The notes under the pieces were generated by a model that had not been told where the DNA came from, searched no databases, and saw only the letters and a program-made list of their open reading frames with translations. Positions 12,530 to 24,440 of a stretch of DNA of 64,000 bases are shown one piece after another (positions within the stretch are counted from its first letter, which is position 1; every line of letters starts with the position of its first letter). The position numbers and the translations under genes were made by a program. Origin of the DNA: Ophiodon elongatus (Eukaryota > Chordata > Actinopteri > Perciformes > Hexagrammidae); assembly GCA_016806645.1 (NCBI GenBank), contig JACSYO010002006.1, positions 993,501 through 1,057,500 of the forward strand, written 5' to 3'.

Positions 12530-13170
12530 TCGAGCGTGCGCTAATTAAAAATCCACACTCTGCATCACTGCTGCAGCGATCAATATGCTTGATTAACTCA
12601 TCTATACATCACTACTGCACACAATAGACACAATAAACAACTGTTTCCACTTTTAATTGTGGCTTTCACTCCAATGCTATTTGAAAAAAGAAAACAATTT
12701 CAACATTTATTTCTGTATTCAGACTCTCAATGTCATTATCTATTTCTCCTGCCGCCACCTTCACAATCAAGACCATTACACTTCATTTCATTGCTCCCCT
12801 TTTTTAAATTGCAACTCATCTTCCAGGAGGTGTGTTGAGCATGATATATATTTCACCTGTGATTAATGTTAACCAGGCCTGGAGATGACTGCACATGTCT
12901 CACTGCTCCTCTTTCTAATTAATTCACCCTGAGAGACTTAGAGCGAAGGAATAGCTTCATCCTCTCTGGTTATAATCAAACTGCCCCCTGGAATATTTTC
13001 ACACTTCAGCGAGGTGGGGGACTTTGGATTGTTAATGCAGCCCGTGCTTCTATAGGAAGTGCTAATTTGATAACATTTGAATATAAGAGTTGAGGTGGGT
13101 GAGGGGGGCTTATTAATAATTCCTGTGACTCTGTGATATGTGAGTGGGAAATAAATCAAAATTCCAGCAA
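12530..13170. other. Candidate conserved noncoding block
   Basis: Repeat-free sequence with clustered homeodomain cores (CTAATTAAAAAT at 12541, TTGATTAA near 12589, CTAATTAATTCA near 12916) and SOX- and GATA-like words. Texture is enhancer-like. Conservation is untested. Confidence 0.25.
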
Positions 13171-14080
13171 GGCTATTCGCATGCGGAACTTGCGTGGCAC
13201 GGTAAATAGAAAGTTTCTTTCAAGAAGATGGAGGAAAAGAGGTTTAGCTGTGAGATGAAAACCACAGAAGACGTTTTTAACACACAAACAGTATTCTGAG
13301 ATTGACCCGCTTCATACGCTGGACACAGATAGAAGTCACTATTTCGAACAAGGGATTGAACAACTGGAGACTGGAGCCGTTGATCCACTGGCCATCAGTG
13401 ACCCTGGTCCCAATAGCAAGAGCAAGTTGTACACGCAGCACAAGGCCAGGTCAACGCTAAAATAGGGGATTTCAACCATGTCCACTACAAATGATGTTCA
13501 GCAGCAAAGCAGGACAAAGTGACTCTTGGCATTTTGTTGACAGGTTCACAGTTGTGTGCCGCAAAAGAGAAACATGTCAAAAACAACGACTACATCTTTG
13601 TGTTTGGCTAAAGCAAACACGGAGAGCTAGAGGCAAAAGACTCGAGGTTTAGTCTGCTGAGAACAACCAGAGGAACCACACTTCTTCAAGAAGATGGCTG
13701 TGATGCACAAGTATCTTGTTTGCTCACCAAATGAGGAAGAGATTTAAGCATTTTTGTACTATGTTTGTTCTGTTTCGCTTTTTTCCAAAAATGTGTGGAG
13801 ATGCTTTAAAGTGTTTTGTGTTTTGGCTTTATGTGCTTTATTGTGAACATGGCCTCAGCCCTCTCTCTCTCTCTCCCTCTCTCTCTCCCCTGTTGTTAGC
13901 TCAGCCTGAGCTGGGGGCCCCAACACAGGCTTCCCGTGCCCCTGGCCAGGGCCAGCTCTCCTTGAAGCGAGCCTGCAGCATTTCTCTGCTGTTTGTTGAG
14001 AGAAAGTAGAAAGGAGAACCTTGAACGTGACCCTCCAAAGGGCTTTTATTCTCGGCTCACGCAGCACGGTTCACGTGAAC
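13171..14080. other. Noncoding; short CT tract at 13860-13890
   Basis: Unique DNA with one CT-rich stretch. The 97-codon plus-strand frame at 13716-14009 ends in poly-SLSP from the CT tract and is not credible. Confidence 0.4.
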
Positions 14081-14500
14081 TCCCTCCTTTATGTCCCACT
14101 CTTTATTTAACCCTGACTATTTGCAGAGTTTCTCCTAAAAATCCAATTAGGTTCATTTGAAACAGTCCTGGTGAGAGAACTTTATCCTTTTGGCGCACAG
14201 ATAACTAACCTAATTAAGACTAGACCTCTCTACCTCTGTCCTCTTTGAGCCTGCAAATTAAGGAAAGAAAAAGAAAACTTGTCAGAGATTAGGGCTGAGA
14301 TTAGATTGCTAAAACAAACACTGGAGGGGGAAGCTACATCTTGAAATGCCCTTAAATTGTTTAGAGCTCTTTCAACACCAGGACTTTCACAGCCGACCAA
14401 CTCCGCCGAAGGGAGATAAGGGGAGCAGGCCAAATGTAATATAATAACGGAAGACGATGGGAATAACGATACGTGTAATGCCACATCTTGAGGGGGAGAA
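14081..14500. other. Candidate conserved noncoding block
   Basis: High-complexity DNA with ccaattaggttcatttgaaa near 14142 and aacctaattaagac near 14207. It has no simple repeats and no coding frame. Enhancer-like by texture only. Confidence 0.25.
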
Positions 14501-14634
14501 AGAGGAGCAGAGGCACACGACGAGTGACGCGCTTAGACCACCTGTGAAAGTAGACCGTGATTGATTATGTTTTTATAGAAACCTTTAAAGGTGCTGGAAC
14601 ATGTGAAGCAATAGAGGGGCTGCTCCGTTCAGCT

Positions 14635-14672
<38 letters not shown>
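14635..14672. repeat. (CA)n microsatellite
   Basis: About 18 perfect CA units followed by ctcacactc. Confidence 0.95.
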
Positions 14673-14678
<6 letters not shown>

Positions 14679-14782
14679 CAGAGTAAACACAAACAACAGG
14701 CCTGCTGAGTTTAGTTTACTCCTATCAGCTGGCTCTGACCAGCCACCCAGACCACCCCGACTCCTCACTCTCATCGGGACAG

Positions 14783-14842
14783 GAAGGGGGGGTGGGGGGG
14801 CGGAGGGGGGCGGAGAGAGGGAGGATTTGGATTGAGGGGGGA
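14783..14842. repeat. G-rich low-complexity tract
   Basis: Runs of four to seven G separated by one to three bases (ggggggtggggggg-like). Could form a G-quadruplex on the plus strand. Confidence 0.7.
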
Positions 14843-15002
14843 TGGGTGCAGCTTGGCGCATGGGGTTTGAAGGGGGGCAATCCACCAAATTAAAACCCAA
14901 TCAATGTGAATCTCTCTCGGCCCGGTCAAAGCCCCTTTTCCAGCTAAAACCCTTTCCCCCGCGCCCCCTCCTCGTCACCCTTTCCAGTCAGCCTCGACGT
15001 AA

Positions 15003-15036
15003 ACCCCCCCCCCCACACGCACACACACACACACCC
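15003..15036. repeat. Poly-C followed by (CA)n
   Basis: About eleven C then CA units. Confidence 0.8.
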
Positions 15037-17637
15037 TCCCCCTGACCCACACTTACCCAGCACTGTCATGGGGCACTGACTCCAGGCACTGGCCTCTATT
15101 CCTTCTACTCCACACCGGGCAAAGCAGGAGCAGCAGCCTCCGCTCCGAATCACAACACAGTGGGGTTTAATCCCCCAACAAAGGCATGCAAAAACCAACC
15201 TGATTATTATGATTTAAAGTTTTTATATACAGTATATATATATTTGGAGACACATATGTTGCAGACAAGGCAGGACTTTTTTTTCACGTGCACATACAGT
15301 GCATTAAGGGCAGTGATGCGTTTTTCATTGTGTTGGTTCTTTACATTTAATGACTTTCATCTTTAAGGGTGTTTTCATCCACATAGGATCACGTTGGCCC
15401 TTTTAGCCTTTGGGGGGACTACATGTTAAAGGCAACACTTCTCTACACTCAATCTGAAGTGGGTGTAAACCACCTAAAATAACTCTTTAATCTCACAGTG
15501 TCATCACATTACAGATCCAAAGTGCTGGAGTGTGGCGCCAAAACCAAACTGTCCTAATATTTACAGGCTACACTGTACAATTACGCACACAAACACACAC
15601 GCACACACACACACGCCACCTGCTGAAGTAGAGATGGAGAGAGTCCTTCCTGGCTGAAGCCTAACAGTGGGGAACAATTAAACCAAAGACCAGCCTTTGA
15701 TCACTTGGTCATGTGAACATGACAGGTGACCATATGGCTGAAAACATGTAAATGACAATCGGTGCTTAAAGCTCTCTGGACGTGTGCTGCAACAAGACGA
15801 GGAAAAAGAAAATAAAAGGGGGGAATAAAGCAGAGATGCCTTTTAATGAAAACATCCTCCTTGATTGCTGGATTTTTCCATGCCCTAAGTGTTACCAAGG
15901 TTCGTTTTCAAGTCGTGAAAATGTCTGTTTTCCCTTCATAATCTGTTTTCATTCTCATCCAATTAAAGCAAAACTGCCCCTTATGCGGATGAAACCATCC
16001 CAAGTAGTGTGTATGTATACGAACACACACACACACACACACCCACACACACAAAAAATCACACAAGATCATTAGACTTTAATAGCGGGACGGGCAGACA
16101 AGAAGGAAGGGAGGCTGAGCAACAGTCAGCCACCACAAACAATCGCTAGCAGATGCCGGAGCTGTTGTTAGCGAGCGGCGCTCAGGGGTGAGAGAATGGA
16201 AGGTGAGGTCACATACATATTTGTGGCAGGATGCAGCAAATGTGGACCCACTGTGTAATGTGATGGGATGGAGAGGTGGGTAAAATGTGCACGCTGGCTG
16301 GCACATGCAAAAAAAAAAAACGAGCACGCAAACTCGCCCTCCATGCATGCACACACACATACACACACACACACACAGAGGCCACAGAAGCAGTTTCCAT
16401 AGAGTAGCAGCAGGGGGAGCAGCTCCACTATCTGACTGGATCCAGGCCCAGAGCACTGGCCTGGGGAGTGTGTGCTCTATTAAGGTTGGTGTTTGTGAAG
16501 GGGTCTGTGTGCATGTTCAAGTGATTTGTATAGCACCTGGACATTGTGAGGTAAAAGGAGCACATAGAATAGTGAAAATCCAAACCTGTAAAAAAAAAAA
16601 AAAGAGGGTTTTCCTTGTGTCGCAATTTCTAGAAGAGGCAGAAGAACGCACTGAAAGTAGCAACTGTTGAAGGTAAATGAAAGGCAGGATTATCTTTTTT
16701 ATGTTCAACAGCAAATCTCCTGAAAAGACCCAAACCAACAATGAAGTTATCCCACCCTGTAGTACCTACGTCTGTGCCGCAGCAGTCGTCAGTTAAAGAC
16801 ACTTTGTTTCTCCGTTACAAAAAGCACGGACAGTTAGTGTGACTTACTCTGCATTTCTTTTCTGTCGAGAGCAGGTCCACGTCGGGCCGACGACACTGAG
16901 CATGCTCAGGTTCTGTTTACAAACCGAGAGGAGGAAGCAACCCTTCTTGTATGCGTTTAGAATAGTTCTTTGGAATAAAAGCATAAACTCACATGTGTCT
17001 TGTTTTCCTTATGACAGTATTCGCATAGATAAATTCATCCGCTGATAATGATAAAATAATGCTAGCACTACCCTTTAAACAAAACGCAGTATTGGCGAAT
17101 GTGAACATGTACACGTACACGTTTATATTATTTTTTACGCACACACCAAAAATGTATAAAAACATATATTTTTAGGGTATATCATTGAGATAGTTTGGAT
17201 TTTATTCACTTACTTTTTCAGATGTATGTGATTTCTGTTGCCACCTATCAACAGTTTTGGTTGAAGCTATTTTTTCAGTGGAAAGTATTATTATTAATAT
17301 TAAGATTTCTGGATTATCCAAAAAAGACTGCTGTAGTGTTGCTATTCCATTTTTTTTTTTTTTTAAAGTAACCTTTGAATGCCACAAACAAAACTCCATT
17401 CAAAAACTGGCCAGATTGCTTTGAACTATATGCATGTAGGTGAGTTTTTGTTAATTTGGGTAAAACAACCTTTTAACAAATGACCCATTGTTCAGTAACA
17501 CGATGAAAAACTGGACATATTTAGAGACTGGACACGACATTGCTACAACACAACTTTACCCTTTTTGTCTTTCTTTGTGTCGTTAACAGGCAGCCCGCAA
17601 AAGATATCTACTGTGTATGATTACACTAACTCCCGTT
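15037..17637. other. Noncoding with scattered short CA tracts
   Basis: Unique AT-moderate DNA. Short CA tracts at 15583-15615, 16022-16052 and 16349-16378, and A or T runs at 16309-16320, 16590-16603 and 17350-17364. No frame with a recognisable domain. Confidence 0.4.
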
Positions 17638-17641
17638 TGCG

Positions 17642-17689
<48 letters not shown>

Positions 17690-17690
17690 T
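17638..17690. repeat. (TG)n microsatellite
   Basis: About 24 TG units with one CG interruption at the 5' end. Confidence 0.95.
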
Positions 17691-19571
17691 CACACGACCA
17701 TCACCGGCCTGTGCTCGCTCTCTTTGTCTCGCCTTCACAGTTGTGTGAGGACACTCGTGGTCAATGGCTGTTAACAGCACAAGTGTTAAAGCATCCGAAT
17801 GCGGACAATTAAAGAGCCGCTCTGCCAGAAAGGACAGATGACTGCTGTTGGTGCAGAGGAGAGGGAGCTTTTATTCAGCGGCTCACACTTTCTTTTCTCA
17901 TGCAAGGTCCCGAGCAGAAAATAGGGGTTTAACAGGCCACTTCACCTCAAGGGCCGCTGCTCAGCTTACTGAAGACACACACACACACACAAATGCAGAC
18001 ACACACACAGTGTCGAAGACATTCTTACTACAGTTCGTAAAAAGGCCTATACAGTGTTTTTTGCATTTTATTTTTTAAAGAATAGTTTTCAAAATAAAAG
18101 ACCTTCACTTCTACTTTCACTCTCCTCTTACTCAATGAAAAATGAAAAAGCCCCAGAGAGAGAGAAAAAAAAAGTTCAAGAAAATTGTTTGAGTGAAGAA
18201 TAGATGGCAATCGAGCAGACGACGTCACACACAGCTCCATCAATCTCCCCCTTCATTTTCGCCATCGCTCTCACCTCCCCGCTGCTGAACAACAGACCTG
18301 AGTCATTTGCCATTGGCCTCTTCTATGTGTGTTTGTGTGCGTGCGTGCACGCGTGTGTGTGTCCCTTTGCCTCCAACAGGACCCATCACCTTGACCACTA
18401 CAGCAAACCCAAGCTGGACTGACCTTGGCTTTTTCCATCAACCATTAATTCTGAGTCTTTCTGTCCATCTCTTCCTCCAAGCCTTCATCTCTCAACCTTG
18501 TCTCCCACGGTTTGAGTGGTGTACGTACACACTGTGCGTCTGTGAGTGTGTGAGTGTGTGGTCTCCCATGGTTAGGGGAGCGTGCACGTGTCAGGTCCAG
18601 TGAAGGTGACACCTTTATGCCTCGTGCCGAGATAATGAAGGCTTTAACTTTACAACTCAAGCATATCAGATTGCAGCGCCGCAGTCGCTCAGACACGTGC
18701 CCTGCAACATGAGTGATCTGAAAGGGGTCGCCGCCCTCCATTTCATGTGCACCGAGCAGCGCGCACTGTAAAAAAAAAAATGCCAAAAGGCCTCATCATC
18801 ATAACCACCGCTCAGTTCGAAACGGGCTCGGGGAAGCGGGTTTAGTGAGACATATCATGCGATGCACGTGCTCGTGCAGAAACGCACACCCTTCGAGGAG
18901 GGCGGACGCGGGGTTGCATACTGTTTACCAACTGTTACGGCAGCCCAAGGCGATGAATAAAAAAATTTAAAAAATAACAGCCCTGTGTGCATAACCTCAG
19001 AATATGCAAGAGTCAAGATGTCAAGAAATCATTCACGTACCCCACAACTGGGCTAATGTGGTGAAGGAAAAAAACAATCCTAAATTCTCTCACTGCCGCT
19101 CTTCTATCCTTTCCTTTCTCCTCAACTCACCTTTTCCTCCCCCTTTCATTCAGAAAGGGTTCTTTCCATAATAAAAGGAACCTGTGGAACTAATCCTTGC
19201 AAATCTCCTGTGCTTTCTGTCCTATACCTCCAGGCAACACAGCACACTGAAATCCTCCATTTGCATGCCTAAACTGCACTAACTGTGAATAAACCCTTTT
19301 AGCTGCTAATGTAATAACATCTCCATTTCAGGAAAGGAGCAGGGGGTTAGCCAGCCCTCAGAGATTCAAGAAAACTCACCCCCTCTCCCTCCCTCTCGCC
19401 TACCCCTCTCTCTTTTTTTTATATTTTACCCTTCTCATCCCACTTCTCCTCTGCAGCACAATGGGCCCCGGCATACAGATGCATCTGGCAGGCCCGCCCT
19501 ATCAGCCACATCTAGTTAGGGTCAGCTTTGGAAATGGAAGTGGGAGTCCTGATTACAAGCAGATAAGCAAG
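17691..19571. other. Noncoding; possible conserved patch 19180-19350
   Basis: Short CA tracts at 17975-18010 and TG/CG alternation at 18327-18361. The stretch 19180-19350 is repeat-free, with TTTGCAT and TAATGTAATAAC words. No gene signal. Confidence 0.35.

Positions 19572-19608
<37 letters not shown>
19572..19608. repeat. (CA)n microsatellite
   Basis: About 17 perfect CA units. Confidence 0.95.
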
Positions 19609-19612
<4 letters not shown>

Positions 19613-19679
19613 TCACGAGCAGCCTGCCAACCAGCCCTCACTTCACCTTCACATTGTGCATCAGAGGATTAGAAGTGAT

Positions 19680-20060
19680 GTTTAACATGATTTTAATTTG
19701 GATGTGTGTGTATTTCCTTTTATTGACGGCAGCTGGGAGATAAGAAATGAGCGATACTTCCACTGTAATTGTGTCTCAATCAAAACATAATCAAAAAGTG
19801 AGATTTTAATTAAAGCTCTGTTAATCGGATAATTTTCACAAGCCGGCACACAAATGAGGAACCGTAATCCTCTTGTCATGAATAAAAAACCCAAAACGGG
19901 AAATAATTTAGGAACGGGAAACCAGCTCGCAATATTTCCATGCCATTTTACAGGATCTAATTGGCCGCTGCCGCTCCCCGTTTCTCTGCAACAATAACCC
20001 ACAGAACCCCGACGCTGCCTTTCATCTCCGACTGAATTACATTAACACCGCAAAGTAGTT
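19680..20060. other. Strong candidate conserved enhancer block
   Basis: About 380 bases without simple repeats and dense in homeodomain and SOX-type words: TTTTAATTTGGAT, ACTGTAATTGTG, tgagattttaattaaagc, ctctgttaatcggataattt, ggatctaattggccgctgcc. The density of TAAT/ATTA cores and the uniform complexity differ from the flanking microsatellite-rich DNA. No open frame survives. I infer a cis-regulatory element. Its target would most likely be zic2 or zic5, about 31-40 kb away. Confidence 0.35.
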
Positions 20061-20534
20061 CAGAGGCCACATAACGCGCTCGCTTCGCCACACACGGGTA
20101 AACTCGCGCGCGCAGCCACGTAGAGTTACGTTGCACTATTTTCCACAGTCATATCGAGATGAGGGTGAGAATACATTACGAGCTCTCGTTTCCCCTGCCT
20201 CCGAGCAGGCAGCGAGAGATGCCAAGATATCGCTTTAATTGTCCAATTACATGGAATATAGCTGTTCCAGCACGCCCTGAACTAGGTACTCCTCCCCAAA
20301 TTCTTTTTTTTTTTTTTTTTGGGAGGGGGCGGGGGGTTGTTGCAGTGATTTTCCTTTTTCCTTCTTCTTCTGTGAATTAGGACTTGAACGGCGGAGATAA
20401 CTGAGACATCTCTCACGTTTCCCCCTCTGAGAGCTGGCGTTCACTACCTCGCAGAGTTCACATGAATAGTATTAACATCAAAGAGAATTTCTTGGAAACC
20501 ATCTGATCAAGCTGTATCATACATGGCTGTGACA
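20061..20534. other. Noncoding; short AT-rich conserved-looking patch
   Basis: Contains cgctttaattgtccaattac near 20230 and a 16-base T run at 20305-20320. Otherwise nothing recognised. Confidence 0.35.
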
Positions 20535-20650
20535 TGCCTGTAACACATCTCCTCTCTCTCCCTCCCTCTCGCTCTCTCTCTTCATCACTCTCTCTCTCTC
20601 TCTCCCTCCCTCTCTCACTCTCTCCCTCCTCTCATCTCCCTCTCTCTCAC
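20535..20650. repeat. Pyrimidine-rich (CT)n/(CCCT) tract
   Basis: CT and CCCT units over about 115 bases. Confidence 0.85.
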
Positions 20651-21438
20651 ACACGCACACAAAAAACTGTATACACTGACAAGCCTAACATACATTTGTA
20701 TTCTCCCTGTGTAAGGGGGAGATCCAGTTACTTCAAAGGACCCATTTCCACTACTACTGCTACTACAGCTACTACTACTACTTACTGATACGGCAAGACA
20801 TCAATGCTGAACACGAGTGCTGCTGCCATGCTGCACTCAGAGTTAAGGTGCACACGGTACAGGACAAAAAGGAGCAATATAACCTATACGAACATCTGAC
20901 ACACAAATTGTTTGTAGCAAATGTATTCAGCTGACCCATTTTCCTTCCATTCATGCCGCTGATCGTTTTTACTCTATTCATGTTCACAAGCAGGAGCCTC
21001 GCTCCAGCACCTGATTCCACCTGCTTGTATATACCGTAATATGCATGTATATATAACATATATACATATAGATTTCTTTATATACACAAATCGACACAAA
21101 TGGAATCACACCTAGCTTGAAATGATTATCCTTGGTGTTTGACGAGGAAATAAATAAACACACACGACTACATGCAGAAGCGGGATGATGAGAAAACACT
21201 GAGGGGGAACAGCTTGCAGCTCTGCCACTCATCCAACCATCCAACCAACCAACCAACCAAATGCCAAGCGAGCCCCGAAAAAACACACATGAAAAAGATG
21301 AACTTATTGAGGTCTCTATTTCCATGGCAACACAGAATAGTTTTGATGATGTTCCTTCCCAGTCGGCAGGCAGGGTTTGGCCGAATCACGGCGCAGATTG
21401 GTGCTCCGTGGCTTGTTACTAAGGGCGGGTTTAAAACG

Positions 21439-21441
<3 letters not shown>
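20651..21441. other. Noncoding, nothing recognised
   Basis: Small (CTA)n patch at 20750-20782, (CCAA) units near 21236-21260 and TATA-rich sequence near 21010-21075. No gene signal. Confidence 0.4.
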
Positions 21442-21523
<82 letters not shown>

Positions 21524-21695
21524 AGAAAAAAAGAGAGAGAGAGATTGAGAAAGCAAGAGAGAGAGTGAGAAAGAGAAAAAAGAGAGAGAGATTGAGAAAG
21601 CAAGAGAAAGAGAGAGAGAGAGAGAGAGTTAGAGAGAGAGAAAAAAGAGAGAGAGATTGAGAAAGCAAGAGAGAGAGAGAGAGAGAAAGAGAGGC
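21442..21695. repeat. Long polypurine (GA)n tract
   Basis: About 250 bases almost purely purine on the plus strand: first about 45 GA units, then GA interrupted by AAAAA and by repeated gagattgagaaagcaagaga segments at roughly 60-base spacing. The poly-RE and poly-SL frames here (up to 191 codons) are artefacts. Confidence 0.95.
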
Positions 21696-22039
21696 GCAGA
21701 TGGTTGGAAGAATTGCCACTTTGAAGAAAACCCCAACCCACACTCACAACTGGGTTCTGCAATATTGATCTGAATGGATGGAAGGGAAGAAAACCTAGTG
21801 GCCTATGAATAAGTAAGTAATGGATAATATGGGCTAAATCAAAAGCTATTCAAACTGAATAGGATATGCGTTCTCAATGATGCAGAAGTCCAGTGCGTCT
21901 GCCTCTCTACATGAGGGCACAGCGAACTATGGTGCTGAACAGCACTGACAAGCCTCCTCATGTCAGGTCTCTCATATACACCAACTATAAAGCACCGGAA
22001 TAGAGACAGAACGGCAAGAGAGAGAGTAAAAAAAGATTT
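21696..22039. other. Noncoding, nothing recognised
   Basis: Unique spacer sequence without gene features. Confidence 0.4.
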
Positions 22040-22400
22040 TAAAAAATTGCTGCTGAATGAATCTCAGGCTCATTTAAATGGACTAAACCTCTTTGCTGAA
22101 ATTGTGTAAAATATTAATCATCATTTTACATCTGAAACAGTGATGTGTATTTTAAATGGGATTTAGATGGACGCAACCGACGGGAGTATCACAGCGCTCA
22201 CGCCACCAACTTATTAGATTTGCCGCTAATGACTGCCGGCTATTTTGTTTGGCTTTTTAAAATCTTAATTACAAATTTCTTCACAGCACTTTGAGAGGCT
22301 CCGGTTCTTTTTGAATAAACAACACACAATCATCAGGGGTTTTAATTTACCCAGCAGGGGAAGTTGTGCTAAATACCATCTATTTGAGAAAAAGAAGAAA
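22040..22400. other. Strong candidate conserved enhancer block
   Basis: Repeat-free DNA with aggctcatttaaatgg near 22067, aaaatattaatcatca near 22108, ttagatttgccgctaatgac near 22213 and taaaatcttaattacaaatt near 22258. Dense ATTA/TAAT and ATCA cores. No coding frame. Enhancer-like by texture, conservation untested. Confidence 0.33.
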
Positions 22401-22922
22401 AAAAAATGAAGGCCCCCCACGAAAACTTCCTCATCGATCTCTCTCCCCTCTCTTTTTTTTAGAATTCGCTCCTCTCCTCTTCTCCCTCCGCTGAGAGCAG
22501 CACTGTGAACTGCCGGACCCAGCGTAAAGAGCACAGGGCCCCGCCAGGCCCCGGCTAGCCGTGATCCGTGTTCGACACGACGACACTGCTGTTCAGACAG
22601 ACGCGGCTGAAGACGCCGGGGTTGATAGCATGGCATCATTTACACAAGCACAAGCTCCCGCACGCCGTCCCCTCTGTCTTCCCCCTCTTCCGTCACCTTT
22701 TTCAGCTCCCCTCCCCAACCCCCCATCCCCCACCCCCTCTTTCGCTCCGACCCCACAACCCTAAATCCCCCTAGCACGCGGCGACATGGCAGACAGGCAG
22801 CCACGCAGACAGGTGACCGTAAACAATTAATCAACATGGTGACACCTCTACATCTGCCAGGCCCAACACGGGGAGGGGAGCTGTCAGCTAGCAAAACAAA
22901 GCAGCCCCCAAACACACACACT

Positions 22923-22923
<1 letters not shown>
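22401..22923. other. Noncoding; C-rich low-complexity patch
   Basis: Pyrimidine-rich stretch at 22675-22770 (ccccac and ccctcc words). Open frames here are poly-P and carry no domain. Confidence 0.4.

Positions 22924-22976
<53 letters not shown>
22924..22976. repeat. (CA)n microsatellite
   Basis: About 26 perfect CA units. Confidence 0.95.
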
Positions 22977-22979
<3 letters not shown>

Positions 22980-23309
22980 GTGTGGGTGAGTGGCTCACTA
23001 ACTCATAGAGAGTGTCAACCACAAAACGTAGAAGCTCTTGTGTATGAAATATTTACCTCACACGCTGAAAAGACACGACATGCAATTTTTAACAACTGAT
23101 TTCTTTCATCGCTTTCATCGATGTCATTGGATGACACTTGACAGTTGTGACACAGCAAGGTACCCACATGCAGCGGCTCGTATGATATCTCACATTAAGT
23201 CACTTCTTATTTTTTGCGTGTTTTCCTACGAAAGCCAGCAACTCGTGTCAGTTTCCACTCGTTACATGCATACGGTCTTTTCAAAATAAACTTCCGTCTT
23301 CACAGCAAA

Positions 23310-23990
23310 CAGCTTGGTTAGGTTTCAGAAAAGATCTTGAAATCCTTAGTTAGGTTTAAGCAACAATACTACTTAGTAAGGTTAGGGAAAAGATCTTGAA
23401 ATACTTAGTTAGGTTTAAGCAACAATACTACTTAGTAAGGTTAGGGAAAAGATCTTGAAATACTTAGTTAGGTTTAAGTGACAATACTACTTGGTTAGAT
23501 TTAAGAAAATATCTTGAAATACTTAGTTAGGTGTAAGTAACAATACTACATGGTTAGGTTTCGGAAAAGGTCTTGAAATACTTAGTTAGGTTTAAACAAC
23601 AAAACTACTTGGTTAGGTTTAGGAAAAGATCTTGAAATCCTTAGTTAGGTTTAAGCAACAATACTACTTAGTAAGGTAAGGGAAAATATATTGAAATACT
23701 TAGTTAGGTGTAAGTAACAATACTACTTGGTTTGGTTTAAGAAAAGATCTTGAAATACTTAGTTATGTTTAAACAACAAAACTACTTGGTTAGGTTTAGG
23801 AAAGGGTCTTGAAATACTTAGTTAGGTTTAGGCAACAATACTACTTGATTAGGTTTAGGAAAAGGCCGTGAAATATTAAGTTAAGTTTCAGAAAAGACCG
23901 TGAAATATTAAGTTATGTTTCGGAAAGGATTGTGAAATATTCATTTAGGTTTAGGCAACAAACTCCTTAGTTTAATATACTTACGTTTAA
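23310..23990 (+). repeat. 59-bp minisatellite, about ten copies
   Basis: The word cttgaaat (or a one-base variant) recurs at 23336, 23395, 23454, 23513, 23572, 23631, 23690, 23749, 23808 and 23867, exactly 59 bases apart each time. Each unit contains ttagttaggtttaagcaac followed by aatactacttagtaaggtt and gaaaagat. After 23867 the units shorten and decay. Units 23513-23630 resemble 23690-23807, so blocks of three units have been duplicated. No protein is encoded. Confidence 0.95.
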
Positions 23991-24147
23991 AATACTTAGT
24001 TAGTGTAGCAAACCGCCTAGGTTTCTAAACTACAACACTAATGCAGGATCGCTATCTTCGAGTGAATAACAAGTCTTTTTCAAGATCATAAATGAAGATA
24101 TTAGGTTGGCTGTCTTTTATTGTACAAGCCTTTTTCAATAATAGGCT

Positions 24148-24180
24148 GTTCAGTTGATATAAGCATGATATCAACTGAAC
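24148..24180. other. Perfect 13-bp hairpin
   Basis: Arms 24148-24160 (gttcagttgatat) and 24168-24180 are exact reverse complements around a 7-base loop (aagcatg). It lies just after the minisatellite, inside the dispersed element. No T-run follows, so it is not a terminator-like structure. Confidence 0.8.
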
Positions 24181-24344
24181 CAGGGACAGGTATAGATCCT
24201 TTTGTTACACAACTTCCCTGTGTAAAAGGCTCTGAAATGAGATAAGACTCCAATCATTCTCCAAAACATTTATTACAGATCACAAACTTACCTTATTAAA
24301 CAAAACTATAAAAGATCGTCGTTTGGGTTAAAAAAATAAATCAT

Positions 24345-24440
24345 GGAAGTGACGTAACGGAAGTGACGTAACGGAAGTGAAATAACGTAACAGAAGTGAA
24401 GTGACGTAACAGAAGTGACGTTACGGAAGTACGCATGTTA
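24345..24440. repeat. 14-bp tandem repeat (ggaagtgacgtaac)
   Basis: About five to six imperfect copies of ggaagtgacgtaac. Each carries a TGACGTAA word that resembles a CRE/ATF site. Confidence 0.85.

Noticed and set aside
21168..21762. Arg/Glu- and Ser/Leu-rich proteins of 148-191 residues
   Set aside because: Pure translation of the (GA)n tract.
23310..23990. CRISPR-like array
   Set aside because: Head-to-tail 59-bp units with no unique spacers in a vertebrate genome: a minisatellite.
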